Source of the DNA: Charina bottae
Lineage: Eukaryota > Chordata > Lepidosauria > Squamata > Charinaidae
Assembly: GCA_023362775.1 (NCBI GenBank)
Contig: JALMGJ010000002.1
Span: 57,933,914-57,997,913 of the forward strand
Length of the DNA stretch: 64,000 bases
Direction of reading: 5' to 3'
In this document: positions 9,711 to 19,810 of the stretch, piece after piece
Position numbering within the stretch: the stretch's first letter is position 1
Layout: every line of letters begins with the position of its first letter
Notes under the pieces: model-generated
Database searches by the model: none
The model's input: only the letters and a program-made list of their open reading frames with translations
What the model was told of the DNA's origin: nothing
Translations under genes and position numbers: made by a program

Positions 9711-12700
9711 ATGGAACTTAAATATCTGACATGGAATATTAATGGAGCCAATGCTCCACAAAAAAGAAGAAAGATATTTCATTTTTTGAAAAAACAGAAA
9801 TTGGACATAAGTTGTTTACAAGAGACTCATATTTGTAAAAAAGATACTAAATATTTGATTCAAAAACAGCTTGGAGAAGAATTTATTTCGGCTGGATATA
9901 AAAAAACTAAAGGGGTAGTCTTATATGTACAACCAAAGTTAAACCCAAAATTGATATTAGCTGATGAAGAGGGTCGATACATTGTAGTAGAAATTAACAT
10001 ACAAGGAACTAAAACACTGATAGTTGGACTTTATGCACCGAATATGGATAAAGGAGTATTTTATAAAAACCTGATGGATAAACTTTTGGACTTAACTTAT
10101 GACAATTGGTGTTTCATGGGGGATTGGAATGGGGTAATTTACCCCAGATTGGATAGACAGTCACAAAAAGAAGTGAAGCAAACACAGGGAAAATTGCCAC
10201 AAACATTTTTCGACTTGAAAGAGATGTTGGATTTACAAGACATTTGGAGATGTATGAATGGGACTTCCAGAGAATTTACATATTATTCAGAGAGATTTAA
10301 ATCACATTCTAGAATAGATATGATTTTGATATCTAAAAATTTGATGATGGATATTAACAAAGTTGATATATTACCTAAGACTTTATCAGATCATAATCCA
10401 GTAATGTTGACTCTTAAAGGGAAACGGAATGTATTTAGATGGAGATTGAATGAGTCACTACTACGGAATAATGATGTAGTTGATGTATGCAAAAAAAAAT
10501 TAAGAGAATATTTTCAATTTAATTTGAACAAAGGGACTAATATTCAAACTGTATGGGAAGCCAGTAAAGCATATATGAGGGGTTATTTTATTCAATACAA
10601 TGCTCAAATGAGGAAGAAAAAACAAAAAAGAATTCAATTGATTTTAGATGAAATTAAAAGTAAAGAGTTAGATTTGAGAGATAAACCAATGGATGACACT
10701 TTGCTCACTCAAATTAAATTTCTACAAAAGCAAATATCAATGATATTAACTCAAGAGATAGAGACTCAAATGAAATTTACAAAACAAAAATATTTTGAAT
10801 ATGCAAATAAACCAGGTAGATGGCTGGCTTATAAATTGAGGAAACAAAGACAAAAGAATTTGATTACTAATATTCAACATGAAGGAAAAACTCTGGTGAA
10901 TAATATGGACATTCAAAAAACCTTTCATGACTATTATTCTAAATTATATAAAAAACAAGATGTCAACTTGGATGAGATTGAAGAATATTTGAATAAACAA
11001 AAACTAACTGTTCTTAATGACCAACAAAGATTGATATTAAATAATGTTATAACAAAAGAAGAATTGATAAAAGCTTTTAAGAAAATTAGTAGTGGAAAAG
11101 CTCCTGGACCGGATGGATTGTCAGCAGCCTACTATAAATGTTTTGAAGAGGATTTATGTCTACCTTTGCAGAAGACTATGAATTCTATTTTGGAAACAGG
11201 AATTATGCCTGAAACTTGGAAAGAAGCACATATAACATTGATACCCAAAGAACAACAGGATTTAACATTAACTAAAAATTACAGACCAATATCTTTATTG
11301 AATAATGACTATAAGATATTTACAACGATATTAGCAGAAAGAATGAAGAATATACTTAAGGATTTTATTCATCAAGACCAAGCTGGTTTTCTACCCAAAA
11401 GACAAATTCATGACAATGTCCGAAACATAGTAGACGTAATTGAATATTTGGATCAACACTATGATAAACAAGCTGCCTTGATATTTATTGATGCTGAAAA
11501 AGCCTTTGACAACTTAAATTGGCCTTTTATGTTCAAAGTTTTGGAAAATATGAATTTTGGAGGAAATTTTATAAAATGGATTAAATCAATATATACTCCA
11601 CAATTTGCCAAAATAATTGTTAATGGAGAATTTAGTAAGCCATGTGAAATACAAAAAGGTACTAGACAAGGTTGTCCATTATCTCCACTTTTGTTTATAT
11701 TGGTATTAGAGGTTTTACTTAGAGATATTAGACAAGATGATGGTATCCATGGTATTAAAGTTAAAAAAGAAGTTTATAAACTAAGAGCATTTGCTGACGA
11801 CCTAGTCATTACTTTGGAGAATCCACTAGAAGGAATTGAAATATTAATACAGAAACTAAAAGACTTTGGGTCGCTAGCAGGGTTCAAAGTGAATTTACAG
11901 AAGACAAAAGTTTTGACCAAAAATATGGATTACCACCAACAAGAGAAATTGAAAGAAATAACAGGATATTCAATGGAAGAAAAAGTAAAATATTTGGGAG
12001 TATATTTAACAACTAAAAATGTTAAGTTGTTTAAGAATAATTATATTCCACTTTGGATGGATATTAAAAAAGATTTGGAACATTGGGAAAAACTGCAATT
12101 ATCATTATTAGGTAGAATTTCAGCAATTAAAATGAATGTTTTGCCAAGAATTTTATATCTTTTTCAAACACTACCTATATTGGCATCAGAAGAACCTTTT
12201 AAACAATGGCAGCGAGATATTTCTAAGTTTATTTGGCAAGGGAAAAAACCAAGAGTAAAATATAAAGTATTGCAAGACTCTAAAGAAAGAGGAGGACTAG
12301 GTCTACCGGATTTGAAATTATATTATGCTGCTTGTTGCTTGGTTTGGATTAAAGAATGGATAGTTTTGAAAAATGAAAAATTATTGAATTTGGAAGGACA
12401 TGAATTAAGATATGGATGGCATGGATATTTGTGGTACGATAAAGTTAAAGTTAATGTGGACTTTAAAAACCATTATATTAGAAGATCCTTGTTAAGAATC
12501 TGGAATAAATATAAATTAATCTTATGTTATAAAAGACCCTTATGGATTTCTACACAAGAAGCATTCTACAGAACAGAAGTAAGAAATAAAGATAAATGGT
12601 TAACCTACAAAGACTTTTTAAAGAAAGAACAAGGACAATATATAATTAAATCAATAGAAGAATTGGTATTAGAGGGATACAGTTTTCAATGGCTTTCATA

Positions 12701-13472
12701 TATGCAGCTCGTAGAGAAATTTAAATTAGATAAGAAAGACCTTGAATTTGAACAAACCAAATCGGAATTTGAGATACAACTATGTGAGACAGATGATCAT
12801 CTAATTGCAAAAATGTATAAATTATTGTTAAAAGGTGAAATGGTAGAGGAACAAGTTAAAGACTGTATGATTAAATGGGCTAAAAATATTGGCCATAATA
12901 TTCAAATGCAACAATGGGAAGATATGTGGACCAAAGGGTTAAAATTTACTTTGTGTTATAATTTAAAAGAAAACTTTTATAAGATGATGTACAGATGGTA
13001 TATGACCCCACAAAAACTTTCTAAAATGTATGGAAATGTCTCCAACTTATGTTGGAAATGTAAAAAAAAAAAGGGGTCTTTTTACCATATGTGGTGGACA
13101 TGTGAGACTGCAAAGAAATTTTGGACTCAAATACATGCATTGATGCAAAATATATTACAAATTCGAGTTCCATTTAAACCGGAATTTTTCTTACTGGGAA
13201 TAATTGATGGACAACCTGGGAAGCAATTTACAAGGATTATGCAATACATGATTACAGCAGCAAGACTTATTTTTGCACAAAATTGGAAAAACCAGATATC
13301 GCCTACAATACAAGATTGGATGTTAAAATTGATGGATATGGCAGAGAATGATAAACTGACATGTTTATTAAAAGAAAATCCAAATAATTATTTCCTTAAA
13401 GAGTGGAAACCATTAACTGACTATTTACAAGATGCGGGAGGGGCAAAGCTTATATGGGGATTTGAAGATTAA
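9711..13472 (+). CDS. L1 ORF2 protein (endonuclease, reverse transcriptase, Cys domain)
   Basis: A 1253-residue protein that nicks target DNA and reverse-transcribes L1 RNA at the nick. The N-terminal APE-like endonuclease (about 1-235) has the expected catalytic set: N9 (TWNING), E38 (LQETH), Y108/N111 (YAPN), D138/N140 (GDWNG), D203 (RIDMIL), D227/H228 (SDHNP). The RT domain (about 450-780) shows KAPGPDG (463-469), NYRPISLLN (523-531), FIDAEKAFDN (592-601), RQGCPLSPLLF (652-662) and FADDL (694-698). The C-terminal zinc-knuckle-like motif is C1114-X2-C1117-X8-H1126-X4-C1131. Length is close to human ORF2p (about 1275). There is no stop, frameshift or missing key residue. ORF2 is probably translated by reinitiation or termination-coupled initiation after ORF1, since the two are 14 nt apart and only loosely linked. 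Confidence 0.96.
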   Translation: MELKYLTWNINGANAPQKRRKIFHFLKKQKLDISCLQETHICKKDTKYLIQKQLGEEFISAGYKKTKGVVLYVQPKLNPKLILADEEGRYIVVEINIQGTKTLIVGLYAPNMDKGVFYKNLMDKLLDLTYDNWCFMGDWNGVIYPRLDRQSQKEVKQTQGKLPQTFFDLKEMLDLQDIWRCMNGTSREFTYYSERFKSHSRIDMILISKNLMMDINKVDILPKTLSDHNPVMLTLKGKRNVFRWRLNESLLRNNDVVDVCKKKLREYFQFNLNKGTNIQTVWEASKAYMRGYFIQYNAQMRKKKQKRIQLILDEIKSKELDLRDKPMDDTLLTQIKFLQKQISMILTQEIETQMKFTKQKYFEYANKPGRWLAYKLRKQRQKNLITNIQHEGKTLVNNMDIQKTFHDYYSKLYKKQDVNLDEIEEYLNKQKLTVLNDQQRLILNNVITKEELIKAFKKISSGKAPGPDGLSAAYYKCFEEDLCLPLQKTMNSILETGIMPETWKEAHITLIPKEQQDLTLTKNYRPISLLNNDYKIFTTILAERMKNILKDFIHQDQAGFLPKRQIHDNVRNIVDVIEYLDQHYDKQAALIFIDAEKAFDNLNWPFMFKVLENMNFGGNFIKWIKSIYTPQFAKIIVNGEFSKPCEIQKGTRQGCPLSPLLFILVLEVLLRDIRQDDGIHGIKVKKEVYKLRAFADDLVITLENPLEGIEILIQKLKDFGSLAGFKVNLQKTKVLTKNMDYHQQEKLKEITGYSMEEKVKYLGVYLTTKNVKLFKNNYIPLWMDIKKDLEHWEKLQLSLLGRISAIKMNVLPRILYLFQTLPILASEEPFKQWQRDISKFIWQGKKPRVKYKVLQDSKERGGLGLPDLKLYYAACCLVWIKEWIVLKNEKLLNLEGHELRYGWHGYLWYDKVKVNVDFKNHYIRRSLLRIWNKYKLILCYKRPLWISTQEAFYRTEVRNKDKWLTYKDFLKKEQGQYIIKSIEELVLEGYSFQWLSYMQLVEKFKLDKKDLEFEQTKSEFEIQLCETDDHLIAKMYKLLLKGEMVEEQVKDCMIKWAKNIGHNIQMQQWEDMWTKGLKFTLCYNLKENFYKMMYRWYMTPQKLSKMYGNVSNLCWKCKKKKGSFYHMWWTCETAKKFWTQIHALMQNILQIRVPFKPEFFLLGIIDGQPGKQFTRIMQYMITAARLIFAQNWKNQISPTIQDWMLKLMDMAENDKLTCLLKENPNNYFLKEWKPLTDYLQDAGGAKLIWGFED

Positions 13473-13735
13473 AATATATATATATTGATGTAATAGACAA
13501 GAAATATTCTTTAATATTATATATAGACCTAGCATGTAAGATAAAATTTTTAAAATACCATGACCAGATACAAATCGGAAGTTGACCAAATTCTGTTTCA
13601 GCTTTATCTTTTTTTCTTTTTTCCTTTACTACACTTTTTTATCTTTTCTTTTTTCTTGATTTGTATTTCCATTTTCTTTTCTGTTTCAAACTTTTATCTA
13701 TGTAAAATTAAAATCTAATAAAATTTGTCAAAAAA
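13473..13735 (+). terminator. L1 3' UTR, polyadenylation signal and A tail
   Basis: A 263-bp AT-rich 3' region with a T-rich stretch (13608-13690). It ends in AATAAA (13717-13722), about 10 nt before the A run at 13729-13737, which overlaps the TSD. A similar ending occurs in the L1 at 44.1 kb (AAAATAAAATTTG). Confidence 0.85.
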
Positions 13736-13753
13736 AAGAGACGTCTAGAGTGC
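13736..13753 (+). repeat. TSD of the full-length L1, right copy
   Basis: Exact second copy of 7416-7433. The L2 coding sequence resumes directly after it. Confidence 0.97.
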
Positions 13754-15845
13754 CGCTGGAGAAAGACGAAGACTGAATCTGACCAAACACAATCTAGAGC
13801 CGCAGTTAAGGCCTACCTTGTGGCGGTAAGAGCGGCGAAACGTGAATATTTCTCCGCTCTTATTGCGTCCGCAGAATGCCGCCCGATGGCCCTTTTTAAA
13901 ATTACAAGATCACTGTTGGGTCGGGAGCAGGGGGAGACCCACTTACAGGGCCCATCGGAAGAGTTCTCTGAGCATCTGCAGGATAAAATCGCTCAGATTC
14001 ATTCCAAGTTAGAATCCAAGCATGAGACAGGATCTGTGGAGATGCTAGGGGCTCATACTTACCATGTTATCTGGGAACAGTTTGATCCTGTTGCGCCTGA
14101 GGAAGTAGACAGGATCCTCTGGACTGTGAACGCCACCACATGCCAGCTTGACCCTTGTCCCTCCTAGCTGGTGAAATCGGCCAGTGAGGTGACATGTGGA
14201 TGGGTCCAGGCGATGATTAATTTGTCCTTGAGTGAGGGGGTGTTCCCGGCAGCCTTTAAGGAGGTGCTGGTGCACCCACCTCCTCAAGAAGCCGTCCCTG
14301 GACCCTTCCATCCTGGGCAATTTTCGCCCAGTCTCCCACCTTCCCTTTTTGGGAAAGGTGGTTGAGAAGGTGGTGGCATGGCAACTCCAGAGGATTCTGG
14401 AGGAAACGGATTATCTAGACCCCTTCCAGTCAGGTTTCAGGCCGGGATATGGGACGGAGACCGCATTGGTCACGCTTATGGATGATCTCTGGCGAGAGCA
14501 GGATGAAGGGAGTCTGTCCATCCTAGCTCTCTTAGATCTCTCAGCGGCTTTTGATACCGTCGACCATGGTATACTTTTGGGACGGCTCAGGGAGTTGGGG
14601 GTGGGCGGCGTAGTTTTACGCTGGTTCACCTCCTTCCTCCGGGGCCGTTCCCAGTCGGTGTTGATAGGGGAAGAGAGGGCTGACCCACAGCCCCTGACTT
14701 GTGGGGTGCCACAGGGGTCAGTTCTCTCTCCTCTCCTGTTCAACATCTACATGAAGCCGCTGGGCAAGATCATCTTTCACCACGGGATGAGGTATCACCA
14801 ATATGCTGATGATACCCAGTTATACATCTCCATCCCGGGTGAAGTAGGTGATGCGGTCGATGCCTTATCTCAGTGTCTGGAGGCTGTGGGGGTCTGGATG
14901 GGGAACAACAGGCTTCAACTGAACCCTGGTAAGACAGAGTGGCTGTGGATTGATGGCCCCCCTAGATCCGGGAAGTTGTCATCTTTGGTTCTGGGTGGGG
15001 TGGCACTACCTTGCTCGGATCCAGTGCGGAATCTCGGGGTCCTCCTGGACTTGCGACTCCTGCTCAAAGAGCAGGTAGCAGTCACGGCCAGGAGGGCCTT
15101 TGCACAGCTTCATGTTGTGCGCCAGTTACGCCCTTTCCTGGATCGGGAGGCCCTCCAAACAGTCACTCACGCCCTTGTCATCTCCCGTATAGATTACTGT
15201 AATGTATCCGGAAGCTTCAGCTGGTGCAGAATGCCGTGGCGTGAGCAGTTATGGGTGCCATGAGATCGGCACATGTAACACCTCTGCTACGCGAGCTGCA
15301 TTGGCTACCAGTTTGCTTCCGGGTCCAATTCAAGGTGTTGGTGACTACCTTTAAAGCCCTATATGGCATAGGGCCAGGGTACCTGAGGGACCATCTCGTC
15401 CCGATAACGTCGGCCCGCCCCACCCATCCTTGCAGGGAGGGCATGCTTCAGACCCCCTCAACAAGAGAATTCCATCTAGCGGGGTCCAGGAGACGTCCCT
15501 TCTCTGCGATAGCGCCCGCCTTATGGAATATCTTGCCCCTGGAGGTGAGACTGGCCCCTTCACTCCTGGCCTTTCGGAAGGCCCTTAAGACCTGGCTCTG
15601 CCGCTTGGCCTGGGATGACAGAGGCGGTAGTGCCTCCTGGGGTTGGCTGGCCCCATAGTAATACAATCTATCCTACAGTCCCCAATCCATCTTGGATTTC
15701 ATGTATTTTATTATTGGATGTATTTTTAGATATTGTTATCAGTATAGTTTTTAAACTTTCAATTGTTGTAACCCGCCCAGAGTCCCTTGCAGGGGAGATG
15801 GGCGGGGAATAAATTGAAATAAAATAAATAAATAAATAAATAAAT
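13754..15845 (+). pseudogene. L2 LINE, RT part and 3' end (right half of the split copy)
   Basis: Continuation of the L2 at 6426-7433. Visible motifs are LDPFQSGFRPGYGTETALV (about 14418-14474), LLDLSAAFDTVDHGILL (about 14529-14579), CGVPQGSVLSPLLFNIYM (about 14700-14753) and the catalytic QYADDTQLYIS (about 14799-14831). NPGKTEWLW and GVLLDL follow, then KALKTWLCRLAW (about 15580-15615) in another frame. Premature stop TAG at 14165-14167 and frame changes near 14270 and 15240 inactivate it. The 3' untranslated end folds as CCCGCCCA…TGGGCGGG (15772-15808) and carries an AAAT-type tail to 15845. In LINEs such a 3' hairpin is taken as the RT recognition signal. Family knowledge places DLSAAFDTVDH and this 3' end in the L2 clade. 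Confidence 0.9.
15772..15808 (+). promoter_or_regulatory. L2 3'-end stem-loop
   Basis: CCCGCCCA pairs with TGGGCGGG around an inner GTCCCTTGCAGGGGA hairpin. Decayed versions recur on the minus strand at 6100, 23455, 47890, 52890 and 59890. Its conservation across truncated copies suggests recognition by L2 reverse transcriptase (inference). Confidence 0.7.
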
Positions 15846-16335
15846 TCCAAAGGGTTAAATTTAAGGTAAAATGTGATGGTAATTTTTAGAGCTAATCAGA
15901 AAACAAAAACTGATCTCAAAGTGCAGATATGGTACAGATTCTTTAATCTTGAAAAGGTACCCTTCCACATATGTTTATTTAGTAAACCTCCTCTGTGCAT
16001 ACTTTTGGGAACCAGGAATTATACTTCACAGAAAAATTAAGCAGATGAAAATCAGAAATATTAAGTTCCTCTTGCAGAACTTCAGTTCCACAATGGGATT
16101 ATTATTACTAATATTATATAATATGATTAATTATTTTTAAGAGCCTCTTCAATATAAGCCCCAGCGCACACTGAACTCCAAATACACATATATACAGAGC
16201 AAGTACTGTTCACAAGGATTGTCATTACTTACTCGTTCAGCTAGTATTCTGCACAGACACATCTTTGTTAGCACCTGTAGGCATCATTAGTCTTCATCTG
16301 CCTCTTGTAAGGAAAAATACCATTCTCAGGTACAA

Positions 16336-16337
<2 letters not shown>
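15846..16337. other. No recognisable gene or repeat
   Basis: AT-rich sequence between the L2 tail and a GAT microsatellite; nothing assignable. Confidence 0.5.
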
Positions 16338-16379
<42 letters not shown>

Positions 16380-16380
16380 A
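16338..16380 (+). repeat. (GAT)n microsatellite
   Basis: About 14 uninterrupted GAT units directly abut the 5' edge of an R4-clade LINE fragment. Confidence 0.97.
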
Positions 16381-16542
16381 TACCACTTGCCTGCAAGCAA
16401 CAGGTGGGACCACAAAATAGACAAGATAATAGAAAATGAAGAAGCTATAGTATTCTGGGACTTTAGAATTCAAACAGACAAGCATCTGCCACACAACACC
16501 CCAGATTTAACAATTGATGATAAGGAAGACAAAAAAGGCCAA
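16381..16542 (+). pseudogene. R4-clade LINE fragment (a), endonuclease region
   Basis: A short 5'-truncated fragment. Its translation includes VFWDFRIQTDKHLPHNTPDL, colinear with WDFQIQTD…PDIVV in the larger copies at 16.5-17.6 and 17.9-18.85 kb. This is the start of the restriction-like endonuclease of R4/Dong-type elements, with the PD of the PD…D motif. It abuts the (GAT)n tract on its 5' side and R4 copy (b) on its 3' side. Too short to tell whether it is a truncated insertion or a remnant cut by copy (b). Confidence 0.75.
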
Positions 16543-17580
16543 AGGAGGACATGGAGGCTGCTGATATTAAGACCTGGAAGCTCCTCACAATGTATGGAGG
16601 CTTTCACCGCAAGTCCAACACCAGCCAGAAAGGAGGCGGGCGGGGTCTGATGAGTGTCAAAGCCACTGTCCTGGATGAGACCCAGAGCATCCAGGAGTAC
16701 ATCAGTAAAATGGCACCTAAAAATGAGCTGCCTGAAGCAGCAGCAGACATGGAAGAAAGATCAAGCAGAGGAAGTGCCATGGCAAGACAACATCCTGCAT
16801 GGGATGTACCATCGACAGATAGCTGAGGTGGCTGACATTGGGAAATCCTACCAGTGGCTGGAAAGGGCTGGACCAAAAGACAGCACTGAGGTACTGATCA
16901 TAGCAGCACAAGAACAGGCACTAAGCACCTGATCCATAGAAGCAGGGGCCTACCACACTAGACAGGACTCAAGGTGCAGACTGTGCAGAGAGGCCCAGAG
17001 ACAGTCCAACACATAGTGGCAGGGTGTAAGATGCAGGCAGGAACAGCGTATACTGAAAGGCACAACCACATAGCTGGCATTGTGTACAGGAACATTTGCA
17101 CAGCGTATGGGCTAGAACCTCCCACGTCCAGATGGGAGATTCCACAGAAGGTCATGGAGAATGACAGGGCTAAGATCCTGTGGGACTTCCAGATCCAGAC
17201 AGACAGGCAGGTACTGGCTAATCAACCAGACATTGTGGTAGTAGACAAGGACCAGAAGACGGCGGTGGTGATAGATGTAGCAGTGCCAAGTGACAACAGC
17301 ATCAGGAAGAAGGAGTATGAGAAGCTGGAGAAGTACCAGCACCTGAAGGAGGAACTAGAGGGGATGTGGAAAGTGAAGGCCAAAGTGGTCCCAGTGGTGG
17401 TAGGAGCACTTGGGGCTGTGACTCCTAAGCTGGGAGAGTGGCTCCAACAGATCCCAGGAACATCAGAGCTCTCTGTCCAGAAGAGTGCAGTGTTAGGTAC
17501 AGCTAAGATACTGTGCAGAATCCTCAAACTCCCAGGCCTCTGGTAGAGGACCCGAGGTTGCGGAAGACACATACCACCTA
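16543..17580 (+). pseudogene. R4-clade LINE fragment (b), post-RT region and restriction-like endonuclease
   Basis: C-terminal third of an R4-clade non-LTR retrotransposon, a group using a restriction-enzyme-like endonuclease instead of the APE type. Visible in order: LLTMYGGFHRKSN and GGGRGLMSVKATVLDETQSI (about 16575-16690), then AQEQALST. A CX2C…H…C zinc-finger (about 16976-17035) is broken by a frameshift. Then come WDFQIQTDRQVLANQPDIVV (about 17184-17240) and VVIDVAVPSD (about 17265-17295), giving the PD…D catalytic pattern. KYQHLKEEL and VVPVVVGALGAVTPKLGEWL follow, ending LKLPGLW* at 17546. Frameshifts and a stop near 16932 inactivate it. It is nearly identical in sequence to the copy at 27.97-28.9 kb. 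Confidence 0.85.
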
Positions 17581-17584
17581 TATG

Positions 17585-17909
17585 GGTGAGAAGGGAATAT
17601 TTTTATATTTCTTTTTTTTTCCTGTTAATATAAGGGGATGGAGCAACTGTATTTAGTGATTTTTTTAATGTGCCAATGGAATGATTTATAGAAATAATGT
17701 GATTTTGGTTTAATATAGAGTAAGGGATTGAATATGGAAAATTGTTGTATATCCTTGCTTTTAAAAGTTGTAAGTCTCCTCTTTTTGTAACTCTAAAAAA
17801 ATTATCTTGTGTTTTCACACTTCTTTAGTTTTTTCTTTTTCCTTGTAGTTTTTGTTTTTCTGTAGCTTTTATCTTTGTCTGAAACTTAATAAAATTCTTA
17901 TTAAAAAAA
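17585..17909 (+). mobile_element. 5'-truncated L1-type element, 3' UTR only
   Basis: Non-coding 3' end with an AATAAA-type signal (CTTAATAAAATTC, about 17885) and a terminal A run (17902-17909). Its TTATAGAAATAATGTGATTTTG block (17686-17707) matches, on the opposite strand, the 3' region of the element at 52.08-52.59 kb, so both belong to one family. It lies between R4 copies (b) and (d). No clear TSD seen. Confidence 0.75.
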
Positions 17910-18849
17910 AGAACAAGCACTGATACAAGTTAAAGATTGGAACTTACTATATCTACAAAAAACAAAACTTGAATATTGAATTAATATAATAACAGCACAA
18001 ACAGAATGCTGGCAAGGAAAAGCATTACATGATCAATTTCTACAAAAGATCAAGGGGGAAGTGGATAAAGATGAAACCTGGCAATGGCTTACCACTGGAA
18101 AATTGAAAAAAGAAACTGAAGGCTTGATATTGGCTGCTCAAGAGCAAGCTATTCACACTAATGCAATTAAGGCCAGAATTGAAAAATCATCAAATGATTC
18201 AAAGTGCAGATTGTGCAAAGAAGCAGAAGAAACAGTAGATCATATACTCAGCTCATGTAAGAAGATTGCACAAACTGACTATAAAGAACGTCATAACACA
18301 GTCACCGAAATAATTCACTGGAACGTCTGTAAAAATCATAATTTGCTAGTAATGAAAAATTGGTGGGAACATATAGTTGAAAAAGTAGTCAAAAATGAAC
18401 AGGTTAAAATATTGTGGGATTTCCAAATACAAACTGATAAATCTTGGCACATAACTCACAAGATTTAACTGTGGTTGAAAAGAAGAAAGTGTGGATAATT
18501 GATGTGGCAATACCGGGGGATAGTAGAAGACAAAGAATTGGAGAAGATCACAAAGTAGCAAGATCTGAAAATCGAACTTGAAAGATTATGGCATAGACCA
18601 GCAGTGGTTATCAGCACACTGGGTACCATTCCAAAAACATTGGACAGCACTTAGAAAATCTGCACATTGACAAAATTTCCATCTGTCAATTACAAAAGGC
18701 CACATTGCTTGGATATGCACATATAGTATGCCAATACTTTACAACATCCTAGGTTCTTGGAAGAACTCAATGTGAATGAACGCCAATGCCAGCGAAAGAA
18801 CTGGCAGCTGTGATTTCACATTGTTGGATGATGATGATGATGATGATAA
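17910..18849 (+). pseudogene. R4-clade LINE fragment (d), older subfamily, ending in (GAT)n
   Basis: A second R4-clade lineage. Coding blocks are ECWQGKALHDQFL, DETWQWLTTGKLKKETEGLI and AAQEQAIHTNAI, then a complete zinc-finger CRLCKEAEETVDHILSSC (CX2CX8HX4C, about 18208-18261). HWNVCKNHNL and KILWDFQIQTDKSW follow. A frameshift and stop near 18465 come just before the PDLTVV-like segment, and IIDVAIPGDS lies in another frame (about 18500). The 3' end merges into GAT repeats (18826-18849). The poly(A) of the preceding L1-type element directly abuts its 5' side. Confidence 0.82.
18826..18849 (+). repeat. (GAT)n microsatellite at the R4 3' end
   Basis: GGATGATGATGATGATGATGAT tract directly after the R4 coding end. 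Confidence 0.9.
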
Positions 18850-19023
18850 TTTGCTTCACAATGTATTTAGTTCTTTAAGATCCTTTGGTGATCCCCCTTC
18901 AGGCACAGTGAACTGTTCATGTTTAATATGTCTGTGAGGCCTAGAACATCAGTATTCTACATTCCAATTTGTCTGGATTCAGAACTTGATAGAAACACAC
19001 CTGTTTGAGAAAAAAAACAATCA

Positions 19024-19810
19024 TTAGTGACAGAAACAATTAAGACCTATATTGAAGAATTGAATTTAATAGACTCTTGGTGTTTGATGCACCCAACTAA
19101 AAGAGAATATACATTTTATACAAATGTACACAAGAATTTCTTTAGGCTCGATTATTTCCTAATACCATTAATTTATATTATCAAATTCAAGAATGTAATA
19201 TTTATCTTTGTTATGTATCAGACCATAGTGCAATTATTTTGAATTGTGTGCTTCAGAAACTGGCTAAGGCACCGAGAAATTGGTATTTCAATGTCTCGTT
19301 GTTGAATGATAAAGAATTTATACAACAAATGTGGGTAGAGACTTTGCAATACTTTGATTTGAATTCAGGAACAGCAAGTGCCCATATTTTTGAATGGGAA
19401 GCATATACATCTTTTATCTGAGGTCGAATTATTGCTTATGCATTATATAAAAATAAGATTAAAAATAAAAGGGAAAATAATTTGAAAGATGAATTGAAAT
19501 ATTTATGGGCACAGATGGTTAGAAGCCCATCTACTACTTTGTACAGAGAAATACAGAAGAAGAAATATGAATTAAATACTATAATGTCACAGCAGACAAA
19601 ATTTATGCGAACATGTTTACGACATATATTGGGAGAATGGTGAAAGATCAGGTAAAATTTTGGCTAATCGCTTAAAACAAAAGAAAGGGCAATGATTCCA
19701 ATTATTAGAGGTGAAAGAGATGAAATATATAAAACTTCAAAGGATATAAATTTACATCCCAATTTGTCTCTGTTGTCCCCTCCTACCTTGGAAATTGGAG
19801 ATACAATTAG
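19024..19810 (+). pseudogene. Old L1 ORF2 fragment (endonuclease end to RT linker)
   Basis: Diverged L1-type ORF2. Blocks are LNLIDSWCLMHPTKREYTFY and FFRLDYFLIP (about 19066-19170, the RLDYF part of the endonuclease). NWYFNVSLLNDKEFIQQMW follows, then FEWEAYTSFI and, past a stop at about 19420, GRIIAYALYKNK and SPSTTLYREIQKKKYEL. ILANRLKQKKG follows. Several stops and frameshifts. The WYFNVSLLND…FEWEAY…GRIIAY pattern resembles fish and amphibian-type L1s more than the young L1 here, so it is a distinct, older L1 lineage. Confidence 0.75.

Larger units (their letters stand above)
7434..13735 (+). mobile_element. Full-length L1 LINE with two intact ORFs
   Basis: A 6.3-kb L1 retrotransposon, complete from 5' UTR to poly(A). 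It has a 1162-bp 5' UTR, ORF1 (8596-9696), a 14-nt gap, ORF2 (9711-13472), a 263-bp 3' region with AATAAA (13717-13722) and a short A tail. Perfect 18-bp target-site duplications (7416-7433 and 13736-13753) flank it. The duplication carries no mismatch, neither reading frame is broken, and the host L2 around it is heavily decayed. The copy is therefore much younger than its host and could be retrotransposition-competent. The A tail is short (about 7-8 A) and merges with the A-starting TSD. Codon use is strongly A-rich, as usual for L1. Confidence 0.96.

Noticed and set aside
16294..16494. Poly-His or poly-Met frames
   Set aside because: Translations of the (GAT)n microsatellite.
16381..18465. 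R4 fragments (a) and (d) as two halves of one insertion split by (b)
   Set aside because: Both cover the same WDF(R/Q)IQTDK region, so they must be separate copies.
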